DNA of 64,000 nucleotides from Qipengyuania pelagi (GCF_009827295.1 NZ_WTYD01000002.1:62001-126000); one strand, 5' to 3'; shown: positions 9,987 through 19,175, counted from the first letter of the stretch. Made by a program: numbers and translations. Notes: a model not told the origin generated them from the sequence alone.

Positions 9987-10363
9987 GTCCCGTCGCCGCG
10001 CAGGCCGTCGGGCTTGTGCCCTTTGCCGTATTTATCGACATTGTCGTCGTGATTGGGCTCGCCGCGATAGGCGCCCATATCGACCCGGCCCGAGCTTTCC
10101 ATGTCGCGCATGTGATCGACGGTATCCTGCGTCGAATCGCCCATCAGGCCGGAAGAATTGTCGCTCTTCACGCTTTCGGTCGGGCTGCCGGTCTTGGGCG
10201 TCTGCTCCTGTGCGTCCTGCGCAATCTCCTGCGCCTGCGCGCGGTGATCGTCCTGCTCGTCATTATGGGTTTCGGGCGCGAGATCGGCCTGACGCGCTTC
10301 CTGGCTTTCGCCGACACCATCGACGTTCAGGGGATTGTCGGGCTTCTTGTTCGTATCGCTCAT
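9983..10363 (-). CDS. acidic, disordered hypothetical protein
   Basis: This 126-residue protein is dominated by Asp, Glu, Gln, Asn and Lys, with almost no hydrophobic segment and no signal peptide. It is therefore probably intrinsically disordered, of the hydrophilin/stress-protein kind. I recognise no domain. The start MSDTNKK has an AGGAGA-type site on the reverse strand (TCTCCT at about 10372-10377). Its end overlaps the convergent mutS stop. The composition is unlike a random frame, which supports a real gene. Confidence 0.6.
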   Translation of the reverse strand: MSDTNKKPDNPLNVDGVGESQEARQADLAPETHNDEQDDHRAQAQEIAQDAQEQTPKTGSPTESVKSDNSSGLMGDSTQDTVDHMRDMESSGRVDMGAYRGEPNHDDNVDKYGKGHKPDGLRGDGT

Positions 10364-10428
10364 CGCGGAAAATCTCCTTTCCGCATGAACGAGCGGCGCG
10401 CGCGCCCTGTTCCCGCCTGATCAGCCGA

Positions 10429-11301
10429 TCAGCGCGTCGGCACCGGCTCCTCGCCCGAATAATCGTAGAAGCCGCGTCCGGTCTTGCGGCCGAGCCAGCC
10501 GGCCTCGACATATTTCACCAGCAGCGGCGCCGGGCGATACTTGGTGTCTCCGGTCGTGTCGTGAAGCACGCGGATGATGTCGAGACAGGTGTCGAGCCCG
10601 ACGAAATCGGCCAGTTGCAGCGGCCCCATCGGGTGGTTCAGCCCCAACCGGCAGCCCTTGTCGATATCCTCGATCCCCGCCGTGGACTGGCCGAGCACGA
10701 ACACCGCCTCGTTGATCATCGGCAACAGGATGCGATTGACGACGAAGCCGGGTTCGTCCTGGCTCAGAACGACTTCCTTGCCGAGATTGCGCGCGAAGGC
10801 GCAGGTCCGCTCGGTCGTGGTTTCGGCGGTGGCGAGGCCGGGGATCACTTCGATCAGCTTCATCACCGGGACCGGATTGAAGAAATGCAACCCGATGAAG
10901 CGCGCCGGATCGGGCGCGTAATTGCCCATGCGGGTGATCGGGATCGAGCTGGTGTTCGATGCCATGATCGCGCCCGCGGCCAGCCGCTCGCCGGCCTTTT
11001 CGAAGATCGCCTTCTTGACCGCTTCCTTCTCGGTCGCGGCTTCGATGATCAGATCGGCCTGCTCCATCGGCGCGTAATCGGCCACCGCCTCGATCCGGGC
11101 GAGCGTCGCCTCGGCGTCCGCGATCTCCAGCTTGCCCTTACCGACCAGTTTGCCGAGCGCCTTGTCGATACCGGTGCGTGCGGCCTCGGCCGTGGCGAGG
11201 TCGATATCGGCGAGCAGGACCTTCATTCCCTGCGCGGCCACGGTCTGGGCGATGCCCGATCCCATCTGGCCCGCGCCGATCACGGCGACTGTATCGATCA
11301 T
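10429..11301 (-). CDS. 3-hydroxybutyryl-CoA / 3-hydroxyacyl-CoA dehydrogenase
   Basis: This 290-residue protein has the length of stand-alone Hbd/PaaH-type enzymes. The NAD-binding [11 protein letters not shown] is at about 7-17. The catalytic region [17 protein letters not shown] near 137-153 carries the His, and the C-terminal dimerisation domain shows [11 protein letters not shown] and [15 protein letters not shown]. It interconverts 3-hydroxyacyl-CoA and 3-oxoacyl-CoA in short-chain fatty-acid oxidation or PHB-type metabolism. The ATG at 11301 is chosen because it begins just before the Rossmann strand ([11 protein letters not shown]). It lies 71 bp downstream of the cobalamin adenosyltransferase gene, possibly in one transcript. 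Confidence 0.92.
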   Translation of the reverse strand: MIDTVAVIGAGQMGSGIAQTVAAQGMKVLLADIDLATAEAARTGIDKALGKLVGKGKLEIADAEATLARIEAVADYAPMEQADLIIEAATEKEAVKKAIFEKAGERLAAGAIMASNTSSIPITRMGNYAPDPARFIGLHFFNPVPVMKLIEVIPGLATAETTTERTCAFARNLGKEVVLSQDEPGFVVNRILLPMINEAVFVLGQSTAGIEDIDKGCRLGLNHPMGPLQLADFVGLDTCLDIIRVLHDTTGDTKYRPAPLLVKYVEAGWLGRKTGRGFYDYSGEEPVPTR

Positions 11302-11372
11302 GCCTGCTTCATCCTCGCGACTGCAACAATCGCGCTGCACTAGCGAAGGACAGGGGGGATTGCCAGCGGCGC

Positions 11373-11951
11373 CTAGCGGTTCGCGCCCGGCACCCATTTC
11401 ACGTCCGCCCGGCCCCGCTCATTGGCAAGCCGCGCGGCGACGAAGAGATAGTCCGACAGCCGGTTGATATAGGCCAGCGCCTGGGGATTGACCGGCTCGC
11501 TGTCCGCCAGGGCGACCACCGCGCGTTCGGCCCGGCGCACGATAGCGCGCGCCAGATGAAGCCGCGCCGCATCTTCGCTGCCGCCGGGAAGAATGAAGCT
11601 CGTCAGCGGCTCCAGCTGCGCGGTCGCATCGTCGATCGCGCTTTCGAGCCAGGCGACCTGCCCGGCTACGACGCGCAGGACCATTTCGGAGGGCGCGAAA
11701 TCCTCGCTCTCGCCCGCAGGCGTGGCGAGATCGGCGCCGAGATCGAACAGATCGTTCTGGATCCGGAACAGCGCCTCCGCCTCGCGACCTTCGCCAAACG
11801 CAGCGGCGGCGAGACCGATCGCGCTGTTCGCTTCGTCGACATCGCCGATCGCCGCCATGCGCGGGCTGGATTTGGGGCGGCGCGATCCGTCGACCAGACC
11901 CGTCGTGCCGTCGTCACCCGTACGGGTGTAGATCTTGTTCAGTTTGACCAT
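11373..11951 (-). CDS. cob(I)yrinic acid a,c-diamide adenosyltransferase, PduO type
   Basis: The 192-residue protein shows the ATP-binding [11 protein letters not shown] near the N-terminus, the SFILPGGS segment near 120, RRAER near 142 and [10 protein letters not shown] near 165, all hallmarks of PduO-type ATP:cob(I)alamin adenosyltransferases. It makes adenosylcobalamin from reduced corrinoid, serving cobalamin salvage or AdoCbl-dependent enzymes such as methylmalonyl-CoA mutase. Its place beside an acyl-CoA dehydrogenase-family gene fits propionyl-CoA metabolism, but no mutase is seen here. Confidence 0.92.
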   Translation of the reverse strand: MVKLNKIYTRTGDDGTTGLVDGSRRPKSSPRMAAIGDVDEANSAIGLAAAAFGEGREAEALFRIQNDLFDLGADLATPAGESEDFAPSEMVLRVVAGQVAWLESAIDDATAQLEPLTSFILPGGSEDAARLHLARAIVRRAERAVVALADSEPVNPQALAYINRLSDYLFVAARLANERGRADVKWVPGANR

Positions 11952-11969
11952 CGGATCGCGGTGCCGCGA

Positions 11970-12200
11970 TCAGCGTGTCGCGGCGAGCAGGATCACCACC
12001 ACGACCACCGCGAGCGCCTGATATTTGATGCGGTTGAACATCATCTTGTTCTGCAACAATTGCATATCGGTCGCCGTTTCGCCCTGCCCCGTCTCAAGAT
12101 CGATCTTGGTCGTCTTCAGGAACGCCACCACGCCCCTGATCAGCGAGAACAGGGTGAGACCCATGAGGAGGACGAGCAGGAGGATCAGGAATGTGGTCAT
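11970..12200 (-). CDS. HIG1-domain twin transmembrane protein
   Basis: This 76-residue protein has two membrane helices, at about 2-27 and 56-75, joined by a short polar loop. The segment QNKMMFNRIKYQALAV is the HIG1 (hypoxia-induced gene 1) signature. In alphaproteobacteria and mitochondria HIG1 proteins associate with cytochrome oxidase; that role here is inference from family. It sits 18 bp upstream of the adenosyltransferase gene and 9 bp downstream of gluQ on the same strand, so probably in one operon. Confidence 0.8.
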   Translation of the reverse strand: MTTFLILLLVLLMGLTLFSLIRGVVAFLKTTKIDLETGQGETATDMQLLQNKMMFNRIKYQALAVVVVVILLAATR

Positions 12201-12209
12201 GCCTGAAAT

Positions 12210-13049
12210 CTAGGGATTGCCGAGCGAAATGCCAGCCGGAAATCGGTGCAAGCGCAGTTGTTCGGCAAGCAACAGGCCCTCCTCCCTGTCATTCCCGCCC
12301 GCCTCGCGCCGATCGGCGAGCGAGGGCGAGCCGCGCCGTTTGGCAAGCTTGCGCCCATCTTCATCGAGCAGCAGACGGTGATGATCCCATCGCGGCACGG
12401 GCAGGTCGAGCAGGGCCTGGAGCAGGCGGTGGATGTGCGTGGCTTCGAACAGGTCCATGCCGCGCGTCACCAGCGTGACGCCGTCCGCCGCATCGTCGAG
12501 CGTTGCGGCCAGATGATAGCTGGCGGGCTCGTCCTTCCTGACCAGCACCACATCTCCGAGAGTCTCGGGCCGCGCCGCGATCTCGCCCGCGCGGGCATCG
12601 AACCAGGTGAGCGGCCCGGTCCGCTCCAGAGCCTTTTCGACATCGAGCCGCCACGAGACGGCTCTGCAGGGTTTCGGGCCGTGCAAGCGACAGTGCCCGC
12701 CATAGACCGGCCCCATTGCGCTCGTGCCGATCGCTTCGGCCATGATCTCGGCGCGCGTGCACGAACAGGGATAGAGCAATCCTTCCTCGCGCAACCGGTC
12801 CGCCGCCTCCTGATAGCTCGCCAGCCGCGCCGATTGGGGCGCGACCTCCCCCCACGAAAGGCCCAGCCATGCGAGATCGGCGCGGAACGCATCCGCCAGT
12901 TCGGGCCGCGAGCGGGCACCGTCGATATCCTCGATCCGCAACAGGAAGCGTCCGCCTTGTCCCGCCAGATCGTGAGCGGTGATCGCGGAAAAGGCGTGTC
13001 CGAGATGGAGCATCCCGTTCGGACTAGGGGCGAAGCGCGTGACCGGCAT
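12210..13049 (-). CDS. gluQ: glutamyl-queuosine tRNA(Asp) synthetase
   Basis: This 279-residue truncated GluRS-like catalytic domain has the HIGH-type motif HLGHAFSA near 16-23, RFAPSPNG before it, and a KMSKS equivalent reduced to KLAKR near 239. A zinc-binding group (CSCTRAE near 95, GGHCRLHG near 117) is typical of GluQRS. No anticodon-binding domain is present. It attaches glutamate to queuosine at position 34 of tRNA(Asp). The queC gene of the same modification pathway is elsewhere in the window (41635-42342). Confidence 0.9.
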   Translation of the reverse strand: MPVTRFAPSPNGMLHLGHAFSAITAHDLAGQGGRFLLRIEDIDGARSRPELADAFRADLAWLGLSWGEVAPQSARLASYQEAADRLREEGLLYPCSCTRAEIMAEAIGTSAMGPVYGGHCRLHGPKPCRAVSWRLDVEKALERTGPLTWFDARAGEIAARPETLGDVVLVRKDEPASYHLAATLDDAADGVTLVTRGMDLFEATHIHRLLQALLDLPVPRWDHHRLLLDEDGRKLAKRRGSPSLADRREAGGNDREEGLLLAEQLRLHRFPAGISLGNP

Positions 13050-13238
13050 GACCCGCTTCCTACGCTGTCCGGCCCGGCCCCGCCAAGCGGGGACAAGCCT
13101 GTGGATAGGCTGTCCGTAACAGGGTTGACGCTTTTTCCTGCGAGTGCATTCTCACATCCATCGGGGAGGAGCGCGTGTTCGTTTCAGATACCCAGTGTGA
13201 AAGCCGCCGATCCATAAGCGGCCAGTTCGAGAGCGGCC

Positions 13239-13847
13239 GTGTTTAGGGCCGACCTGCTCGAACGGGCGGCGCGGTTCCGCAGTGTCGGCGACGATCCGGC
13301 GAGCAGCCTGCAATCCTGCCCCAGCCTGGTCCTGAACGCCGATTACACGCCTTTATCCTATTATCCTCTCAGCCTGTGGCCGTGGCAGACCGCGATCAAG
13401 GCGATCTTCCTCGACCGGGTCGATGTGATCGCAAGCTACGACCGCAGCGTCCATTCGCCCAATCTCGATATGAAGATCCCCAGCGTGATCGCGCTGAAAC
13501 AGTATGTGAAGCCGTCGGAATTTCCCGCCTTCACCCGCTTCAACCTGTTCCTGCGCGATCGCTTCGCCTGCCAGTTCTGCGGCAGCCAGGCGAACCTTAC
13601 CTTCGACCATGTCCTACCGCGCCGTTTGGGCGGCAAGACCAGCTGGGAGAATATCGCCACCGCCTGCGCGCCCTGCAACATGAAGAAGGGCGGGCGCACG
13701 CCGAAACAGGCGGGGATGCAGCTTTATGCCGAGCCGATCCGGCCGACCCACTGGCAATTGCAGCAGCATGGCAAGGCCTTCCCGCCGAATTACCTGCACG
13801 AGACGTGGCGGGACTGGCTTTATTGGGACATCGAACTGGAAGAGTAG
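13239..13847 (+). CDS. HNH endonuclease family protein
   Basis: The 202-residue protein starts at a GTG; no earlier ATG is in frame. A C-terminal HNH core is clear: FACQFCGSQ with the first Cys pair near 109-112, the catalytic TFDHVLPRRLGG near 119-130, and CAPCNMKKG with the second Cys pair near 143-146. The N-terminus (SLVLNADYTPLSYYPL) is the conserved lead of a widespread chromosomal HNH family of unknown role, unlike homing or phage HNH enzymes. It stands alone, divergent from gluQ. Confidence 0.85.
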   Translation: MFRADLLERAARFRSVGDDPASSLQSCPSLVLNADYTPLSYYPLSLWPWQTAIKAIFLDRVDVIASYDRSVHSPNLDMKIPSVIALKQYVKPSEFPAFTRFNLFLRDRFACQFCGSQANLTFDHVLPRRLGGKTSWENIATACAPCNMKKGGRTPKQAGMQLYAEPIRPTHWQLQQHGKAFPPNYLHETWRDWLYWDIELEE

Positions 13848-13891
13848 CGGGCGCTGCGAACCGGTGCGGTGGATCGCTCCCCTCTTTTCTC

Positions 13892-13929
13892 AAAACAAAG
13901 GCGGCGCCGGTCCGAAGACTGGCGCCGCC
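13892..13929 (-). terminator. intrinsic terminator after small lipoprotein gene
   Basis: A 13-bp stem with one G-T pair (13900-13912 with 13917-13929) is followed on the reverse strand by a T-rich tail (TTTGTTTTG). It lies 39 bp after the lipoprotein stop. Confidence 0.85.
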
Positions 13930-13967
13930 CGATTGCCTGAACCTGCCGGATCGGCAGGCCGAAAGGC

Positions 13968-14246
13968 TTACTGCGCGGTGGTGGTGGTGTCCGCACCGGC
14001 TTCCACGGCGTCTTCGGCCTGGTCGCCCATTTCGCCCATGGCGTCGGCCTGCGCGTCGAGAGCTTCTTCCTGCGCTTCGTTGCCCTGAGCTTCGGCGAGG
14101 TCGGCCTGCTCTTCAAGCACGTCTTCCTGCGCTTCGTACTGCTGCTCGGCCAGGTCTTCCTGCGCTTCCTGCTCGCTTTCGGCGCAACCGCCGAGAGCTG
14201 CGAACGCGAAAGCCGAAGCGACGAGAGCGATTTTGTTGAACTTCAT
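13968..14246 (-). CDS. small acidic lipoprotein with Gln/Glu/Ala repeats
   Basis: The 92-residue product starts with a lipoprotein signal (MKFNKIALVA, lipobox ALGGC with Cys21). The mature part is almost only Ala, Glu, Gln and Asp, with a loose repeat seen as EAQEDLAEQQ, EAQEDVLEEQ, EAQGNEAQEE. It ends in a Thr-rich tail. This should form a long acidic helix or coiled coil anchored to a membrane. I know no function. An intrinsic terminator follows it, and an AAGGGG site precedes it, so it is a self-contained transcript. Confidence 0.75.
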   Translation of the reverse strand: MKFNKIALVASAFAFAALGGCAESEQEAQEDLAEQQYEAQEDVLEEQADLAEAQGNEAQEEALDAQADAMGEMGDQAEDAVEAGADTTTTAQ

Positions 14247-14379
14247 GAAAATTCCCCTTTAATCCTGTCGATACTGACAGATGGCGCAAATGTGGCGAAA
14301 TTAAGATAGCGCGTCAAACGAGAAAACGGCTTTTGCGACGAAGCGTTCGCCATCCGCCCCTATTTCCTGCGGAATGCCA

Positions 14380-15600
14380 TCAGGTTACGGCAGATCGCTC
14401 GCTGTATTCGGGTCGCTTCCATTCGCCGGTCTCGAGGATGTCGGCCAATGTTCGCGCGGCTTCGGCCATGTCCTCGAATCGCAGATAGGCGGGCGCGAAG
14501 CCGAGCCTCAATATGTCGGGATCGCGGAAATCGCCGACCACGCCCCGCGCGATCAGCGCCTGGCTCAAGGCATAGGCGTTTTCGTGCCGGAAGCTCAGAT
14601 GGCTGCCGCGCCGGTCCGGGTCGTGGGGGCTGACGAGTTCGAGAGCGATCCCCCGCTCCGACAGGCATTCGCGGAAGAATTCGGACAGCGCCTGCGACTT
14701 GGTGAAGAGCCGCTCGACCCCGATTTCGGCGATCAGGTCGACACCGACCTCCAGCGCGGCAAGGGCGAGGATGGGCGGCGTTCCGCATAACAGGCGATCG
14801 GTGCCGGGCGCAGGCGCGTAATCGTCGAGGAATTCGAAGGGTCTGGCGTGCCCCATCCACCCGGTCAGCGGCTGGGCGAGCGAGGCATGATGGCGCTCGG
14901 CGACATAGGCGAAGGCCGGCGCACCTGGGCCTCCGTTCAGATATTTATAGCCGCAGCCGACCGCAAAATCCGCCTCGCACCCATTGAGATCGACCGGCAT
15001 GGCGCCGACCGAATGCGACAGGTCCCAGAGCACGAGCGCCCCCTTGTCGTGCGCGGCTCGGGTCAGTTCCGCCATATCGAAGACTGCGCCTGTCTTGTAA
15101 TGGGTGTGGGTCAGGAGCAGCAGGGCGACGTCTTCGTCCAGCGCTTCCATGATCCGGTCGCGCTCGGCCAGGCGGCGCGTCGCGAGGCCCTGCTTCTCGA
15201 GGCCTTCGATCATGTAGAGATCGGTCGGGAAATTGCCCGGCTCGCTCAGCACGGTCTTGCGGCCCGGCTGCATCTTCAAGGCCGCCGCGATCAGCTTGAA
15301 CAGGTTCACGCTGACCGAATCGCAGGCGATCACCTCATGCGGGGCGGCCCCGATCAGCGGCGCGATCTTGCCGCCGATGCGCTGGGGCATCACGATCCAG
15401 TCCGCCGTGTTCCAGCTGCCGATGAGGTCGCGGCCCCATTCCTCGCCCACCACCTCGGCTATGCGCGCAGGCGTGTCCTTGGGCAGGCATCCAAGCGAAT
15501 TGCCGTCGAGATAGATCGTCTCGGCGGGCAGCGCGAAACGATCGCGATAGGACGCCAGCGGATCGGCGGCATCCAGTTCTCTCGCCCGGTCGATCGTCAT
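14380..15600 (-). CDS. kynU: kynureninase
   Basis: This PLP enzyme of about 406 residues cleaves kynurenine to anthranilate and alanine. The PLP-lysine motif GCGYKYLNGGPG is near 220-231, LWDLSHSVGA near 196 carries the cofactor Asp, and YLDGNSLGCLP near the N-terminus is characteristic. The start at 15600 is chosen because ATGA overlaps the kynB stop, giving translational coupling. It is the last gene of the kynA-kynB-kynU operon, so the pathway ends at anthranilate here. No 3-hydroxylation genes are seen nearby. Confidence 0.95.
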   Translation of the reverse strand: MTIDRARELDAADPLASYRDRFALPAETIYLDGNSLGCLPKDTPARIAEVVGEEWGRDLIGSWNTADWIVMPQRIGGKIAPLIGAAPHEVIACDSVSVNLFKLIAAALKMQPGRKTVLSEPGNFPTDLYMIEGLEKQGLATRRLAERDRIMEALDEDVALLLLTHTHYKTGAVFDMAELTRAAHDKGALVLWDLSHSVGAMPVDLNGCEADFAVGCGYKYLNGGPGAPAFAYVAERHHASLAQPLTGWMGHARPFEFLDDYAPAPGTDRLLCGTPPILALAALEVGVDLIAEIGVERLFTKSQALSEFFRECLSERGIALELVSPHDPDRRGSHLSFRHENAYALSQALIARGVVGDFRDPDILRLGFAPAYLRFEDMAEAARTLADILETGEWKRPEYSERSAVT

Positions 15601-16226
15601 GGCAATTCCCTCAGGATCGCGCGGCATAATCCGGCATCGCCGCCCGCGATCTTGAGCGGCAGGGCGGTCAGTTCGTAGCGGCCTTCGGGAACGTCATCGA
15701 GGACGAGCCCTTCGAGGATGCGCAGGTCGTGTTCCAGCACGGCGAGATGGGCGGCCATGGTCTTGCTCTCCTCGGGATCGACGCTGGGTGCGTCGGTCCC
15801 GATCAGGCGGACACCCTGCAAGGCGAGCCATTCGACCGTTTCCGGCGCGATCGGCAGCCAGTCGCTGCGCCATGTACCATGCGGAAACGTGTCCCAGGTG
15901 CGGAACAACACGCGGTCCGCGCTGTCGATATGCGGCAGGTCGCCAATGTCGATTGCGTTGGACACGCCGCGCGCATCCACCACGAGACATTCGCCGAGAT
16001 AGGGCGACAGGTCCATATCGCCCGCGTCCGATCCATCCGCCGCATAATGCAGCGGCGCGTCGGCATGGGTGCCGGAATGCGTGCTCATCGTCATCCGCGC
16101 GACATTGACGGGCGAGCCATCCTCCATCCGCCACGTCCGTTCGAAGCCGAAGGCGGTATCGCCCGGCCAGACCGGCAGGTCGGGCCGCAGGGTCTGGCTG
16201 ATGTCCCAGATGCGCCGCTGGCTCAT
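15597..16226 (-). CDS. kynB: arylformamidase (kynurenine formamidase)
   Basis: The 209-residue protein is a metal-dependent KynB of the cyclase family: it has STHSGTHADAPLHY near 50-63 (His-x3-His-x-Asp zinc site), GTDAPSVDP near 140, and the start MSQRRIWDISQ. It hydrolyses N-formylkynurenine made by KynA. Its ATG overlaps the kynA stop (ATGA), and its stop overlaps the kynU start, so the three genes are tightly coupled. Confidence 0.95.
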   Translation of the reverse strand: MSQRRIWDISQTLRPDLPVWPGDTAFGFERTWRMEDGSPVNVARMTMSTHSGTHADAPLHYAADGSDAGDMDLSPYLGECLVVDARGVSNAIDIGDLPHIDSADRVLFRTWDTFPHGTWRSDWLPIAPETVEWLALQGVRLIGTDAPSVDPEESKTMAAHLAVLEHDLRILEGLVLDDVPEGRYELTALPLKIAGGDAGLCRAILRELP

Positions 16227-17014
16227 ATCGCGGTCCTCACGCTCAGGAGTTCGGGGAAGAAGGCCTGTTTGAGGACCCCCGCCAGATAGGGCACGCCGGG
16301 CGTGCCGCCCGTGCCCTTCTTGAAGCCGATGATCCGCTCCACCGTCTTGAGATGCCCGAACCGCCAGCGCTGGAAATGATATTCGAGATCGACCAGCTTC
16401 TCCGCCAGTTCGTAAAGGTCCCAATACTCCTGGGGGTTGCGATAGATCGTCGCCCAGGCCGCTTCGACGGCGTCGCTGTGGTCCCAGCTGTCGACATGAT
16501 CGCGGGCCAGCACGCTATCGGGGATGGCGAAGCCGCGCCGCGCAAGCAGGGCGACGACCTCGGCATAGATGCTCGGCCGATCGAGTTCGGCGCGCAGCTG
16601 CTTCGCTACCTCGGGCACCGCCTCGTGCATGGTCACCATGTCGGGATTGCGACCGCCCAGCAGGAATTCCATCATCCGGTACTGCGCACTCTGAAACCCG
16701 CTCGATCCGCCGAGATGCGGGCGGACGGTCGAATAATCGTGCGGCGTCATCGTGCTCAGCACGTCCCAGCTCTGGATCAGCTGACCCTGGGCGCGGGCCA
16801 CACGGGCGAGCATCTTGAAGGCCGGGCGCAGATCGTCCGCGATCACGCATTCGCGCGCCTCGTGCAATTCATGCAGGCACAGCTTCAGCCACAATTCGCT
16901 CGCCTGGTGGACGATGATGAACAGCATCTCGTCATGCGCGCCCGACACGGGATGCTGCGCCGCGAGAATGCGATCGAGATCGAGATAGGAGGAATAGGTT
17001 ACGTCTTGCGCCAT
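16223..17014 (-). CDS. kynA: tryptophan 2,3-dioxygenase
   Basis: The 263-residue heme dioxygenase opens the indole ring of tryptophan. Conserved landmarks are MLFIIVHQASELWLK near 29-43 with the active-site His, the heme-ligand His in WRFGHLKTVERIIG near 222, and KKGTGGTPGVPYL near 238. It is first in the kyn operon. The start MAQDVTYSSYLDLD is preferred over longer in-frame sequence, which is Ser/Arg-rich and not protein-like. No regulator gene adjoins the operon. Confidence 0.95.
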   Translation of the reverse strand: MAQDVTYSSYLDLDRILAAQHPVSGAHDEMLFIIVHQASELWLKLCLHELHEARECVIADDLRPAFKMLARVARAQGQLIQSWDVLSTMTPHDYSTVRPHLGGSSGFQSAQYRMMEFLLGGRNPDMVTMHEAVPEVAKQLRAELDRPSIYAEVVALLARRGFAIPDSVLARDHVDSWDHSDAVEAAWATIYRNPQEYWDLYELAEKLVDLEYHFQRWRFGHLKTVERIIGFKKGTGGTPGVPYLAGVLKQAFFPELLSVRTAI

Positions 17015-17039
17015 GTCCCCTCGCCTAGCGGGCGCGGAC

Positions 17040-17534
17040 CTAGCGGTCGAGAGTGCGCGCCGCCGGATGGTGCTTGTCGAGATGCTTGCGGATGATTTTG
17101 AGGTTCTTCGTATTCGAGCGGAAAGCGAGGTCGAACGCGTCGCCCACCAGCGGGATCGCACCGATCAGAGTGTCGACCGCGATATTGCCGCCCATGCGCC
17201 ACAGCTTCCATTTCGGCATACCGAGATTCTTGCCCTCCCACACGATATAGGAGGCCATCGCAGCGGTGATCAGATCGCCCACCACGGGGATCAGACCGAC
17301 GATCGCATCGAGCCCGATGGGATAGTTCGTGCCCGGAAGGCGGAAGCTACGCTCGAGAATCTGTTCGAGCGCTTCGACCCGGCGGCGGATCGAGACCGGA
17401 TCGTTGCCGGTGGGCAGATCGATCCCCAGAGGCCGGAGGCGCTCCGCTCCCGGCGGCGTGTCGGAGGGATCGGGCCGATAGGGAACCGGACGCCGGGGCG
17501 CCGCACCGTCGAGAGGTCTGTCGTCGCTCGTCAT
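17040..17534 (-). CDS. DUF4112 membrane protein
   Basis: The 164-residue protein shows the DUF4112 pattern: an amphipathic lead, LDAIVGLIPVVGDLITAAMA near 76-95, a second similar hydrophobic element VDTLIGAIPLVGDAFDLAF near 119-137, and FRSNTKNLKIIRKHL at the end. The paired GLIPxVGD repeats probably form re-entrant or membrane helices. The function of this family is unknown. It ends 8 bp after the stop of the upstream solute-binding gene region and precedes kynA by 25 bp, so it could share transcription with kyn genes. Confidence 0.85.
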   Translation of the reverse strand: MTSDDRPLDGAAPRRPVPYRPDPSDTPPGAERLRPLGIDLPTGNDPVSIRRRVEALEQILERSFRLPGTNYPIGLDAIVGLIPVVGDLITAAMASYIVWEGKNLGMPKWKLWRMGGNIAVDTLIGAIPLVGDAFDLAFRSNTKNLKIIRKHLDKHHPAARTLDR

Positions 17535-17542
17535 ACGCCGGC

Positions 17543-19087
17543 CTAGATGGGGGCGCCGGAAAGCGGGAACAAGGGATGGAGGCCCCAGGGGTTGTCGGCA
17601 AAGCCGGTCACTCCGCCGCGCACCATCGACCAGCGAATCGGCGGGCCGAAGGGGATATAGACCGAGAGCGCAACCAGCGCCGCTTCCGCCTCGGCGAGAT
17701 AGCTGGCCTGTTCAGCGGCACTCGGTGCGTCGCGCGCCAGTTCGAGGAGGAAGTCGACGTCTTCGGAACAGACCGCACGGCTGACGGTGCAGTCGAACTG
17801 GTTGAGGAACCATTGCGCGCCGCCATAGCGGGCGATGCGCTCGCGAAAGGCGAGGTCGGGCGCATCGTCCATCGCGACCCGCACGCTGGCGACGCCGATC
17901 GCGGCGAATTGCGATTCGATGGCTGAGAAGAGCAGGTCCGCGCCAGGACCCCGGGGCATACCGATGCGTAGGGTGACCTGCCCGCCCTCACCCGAACCGG
18001 CATAGGCCGCAACGCGCGAGGCCGCTTCGGCACGGCGCTGGTCGAGACCGAGCGTGCTCCATGAAGGCGTGCCCGCATCGATGATCTCGGCTGCGGTCTG
18101 CGACGGCAGCGCCAGCGGCACGATACGCTCGCTCGGCGTCCATCCCCCGACACCGAAGGCCTCGATCAGGCCGGGCCGGTCGATCGCCATGATCAGCGCC
18201 TCGCGGTTCTCAGCCGTGGCAAGGAAGCCGGTGCGGGTGCGGATGTCGAGGCCGAACAGGCCCGCCACGCCGTCGAGGCGGATTGTCCCGCGCGACAGCG
18301 GCCCCACCTCGGCAAGGGGAAAATCGACGATGCTGCCGCCCAGCACCACATCATAGGCCCCGCGCGAAAATCCCTCGACCGCGGCGGCGGCATCGGTGGC
18401 GACCAGACGCACTGGCTCCACACCCTCGTCCCAGTCGGGCTGGCTCGGCAGGCCGCGCAGTTCGGGCGGCATGGCGGCGAGATAGATCCCCTCCAGCGGC
18501 TCGCTATCCCCACCCTCGTCGGGATCGACGATCCGCATCGGCCCGAGCGGGGCATCACCCACCGCGAGGCCGAGTTCGGGCTGCGCCAGCAATTGCAGCA
18601 GCTCCGGCATCGGTCCGTCGAGCCGGATTTCGACGACGCGCCCGGTCATCGCGCGGATATCGCGCACGCGTTCGAGATCGAGGCCGAGCGAGGTCCCTTC
18701 GAGCCGCGCCACGGTCCGCCGCAGCGAATCGCGCACCGCCTGAGCGGTCAGCCGCCCGCCGCCCGGCAGATCGAATTCGCGAATGCGGAAGATATAGCTC
18801 GCCCCGTCATCGGTGACGATCCAGCGTTCCGCGATTCCCGGCACGACCAGGCCGGTCGCATCCAGCCGCACCAGGCCTTGCGCGGTGGCGGCACGCAGAT
18901 GCTGGGCGGCGAAGGGCAGGCGAAGGCCGGGCGTGCGCATCCCCTCGTCCGAGCCGACGATCGCGACATCGACCACCCCATCGTCTCGCGCCGGGCCGCA
19001 GGCGGCGAGCGCGAGGCTGATGACCGCCGCGAAAAGGGCGTGGCGAGCGAAAGGGCTTAAAGGGAAAAGGCGGCGACGGGCGATCAT
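17543..19087 (-). CDS. extracellular solute-binding lipoprotein (SBP family 5 type), no permease nearby
   Basis: The 514-residue protein starts at MIARRRLF, with a lipoprotein signal (LALAAC, Cys30). Domain features of the peptide/nickel-type family 5 binding proteins are visible: LVRLDATGLVVPGIAERW near 80, YIFRIREFDLPGGGRLTAQ near 105, and C-terminal SVYIPFGPPIRWSM and GLHPLFPLS. It should capture a ligand in the periplasm for an ABC importer, yet no permease or ATPase gene is adjacent. It might serve a distant transporter or a non-transport role. The N-terminal extension to 19153 is rejected as it lacks a signal. Confidence 0.75.
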   Translation of the reverse strand: MIARRRLFPLSPFARHALFAAVISLALAACGPARDDGVVDVAIVGSDEGMRTPGLRLPFAAQHLRAATAQGLVRLDATGLVVPGIAERWIVTDDGASYIFRIREFDLPGGGRLTAQAVRDSLRRTVARLEGTSLGLDLERVRDIRAMTGRVVEIRLDGPMPELLQLLAQPELGLAVGDAPLGPMRIVDPDEGGDSEPLEGIYLAAMPPELRGLPSQPDWDEGVEPVRLVATDAAAAVEGFSRGAYDVVLGGSIVDFPLAEVGPLSRGTIRLDGVAGLFGLDIRTRTGFLATAENREALIMAIDRPGLIEAFGVGGWTPSERIVPLALPSQTAAEIIDAGTPSWSTLGLDQRRAEAASRVAAYAGSGEGGQVTLRIGMPRGPGADLLFSAIESQFAAIGVASVRVAMDDAPDLAFRERIARYGGAQWFLNQFDCTVSRAVCSEDVDFLLELARDAPSAAEQASYLAEAEAALVALSVYIPFGPPIRWSMVRGGVTGFADNPWGLHPLFPLSGAPI

Positions 19088-19175
19088 GAAGGGAGCGGCG
19101 CTGATAGCACCGCAACGCGATAGCCGGAAGACGAAGCCTTGGCCGGGTTTCACGCCAAACCCGCGACCGCAGGGG

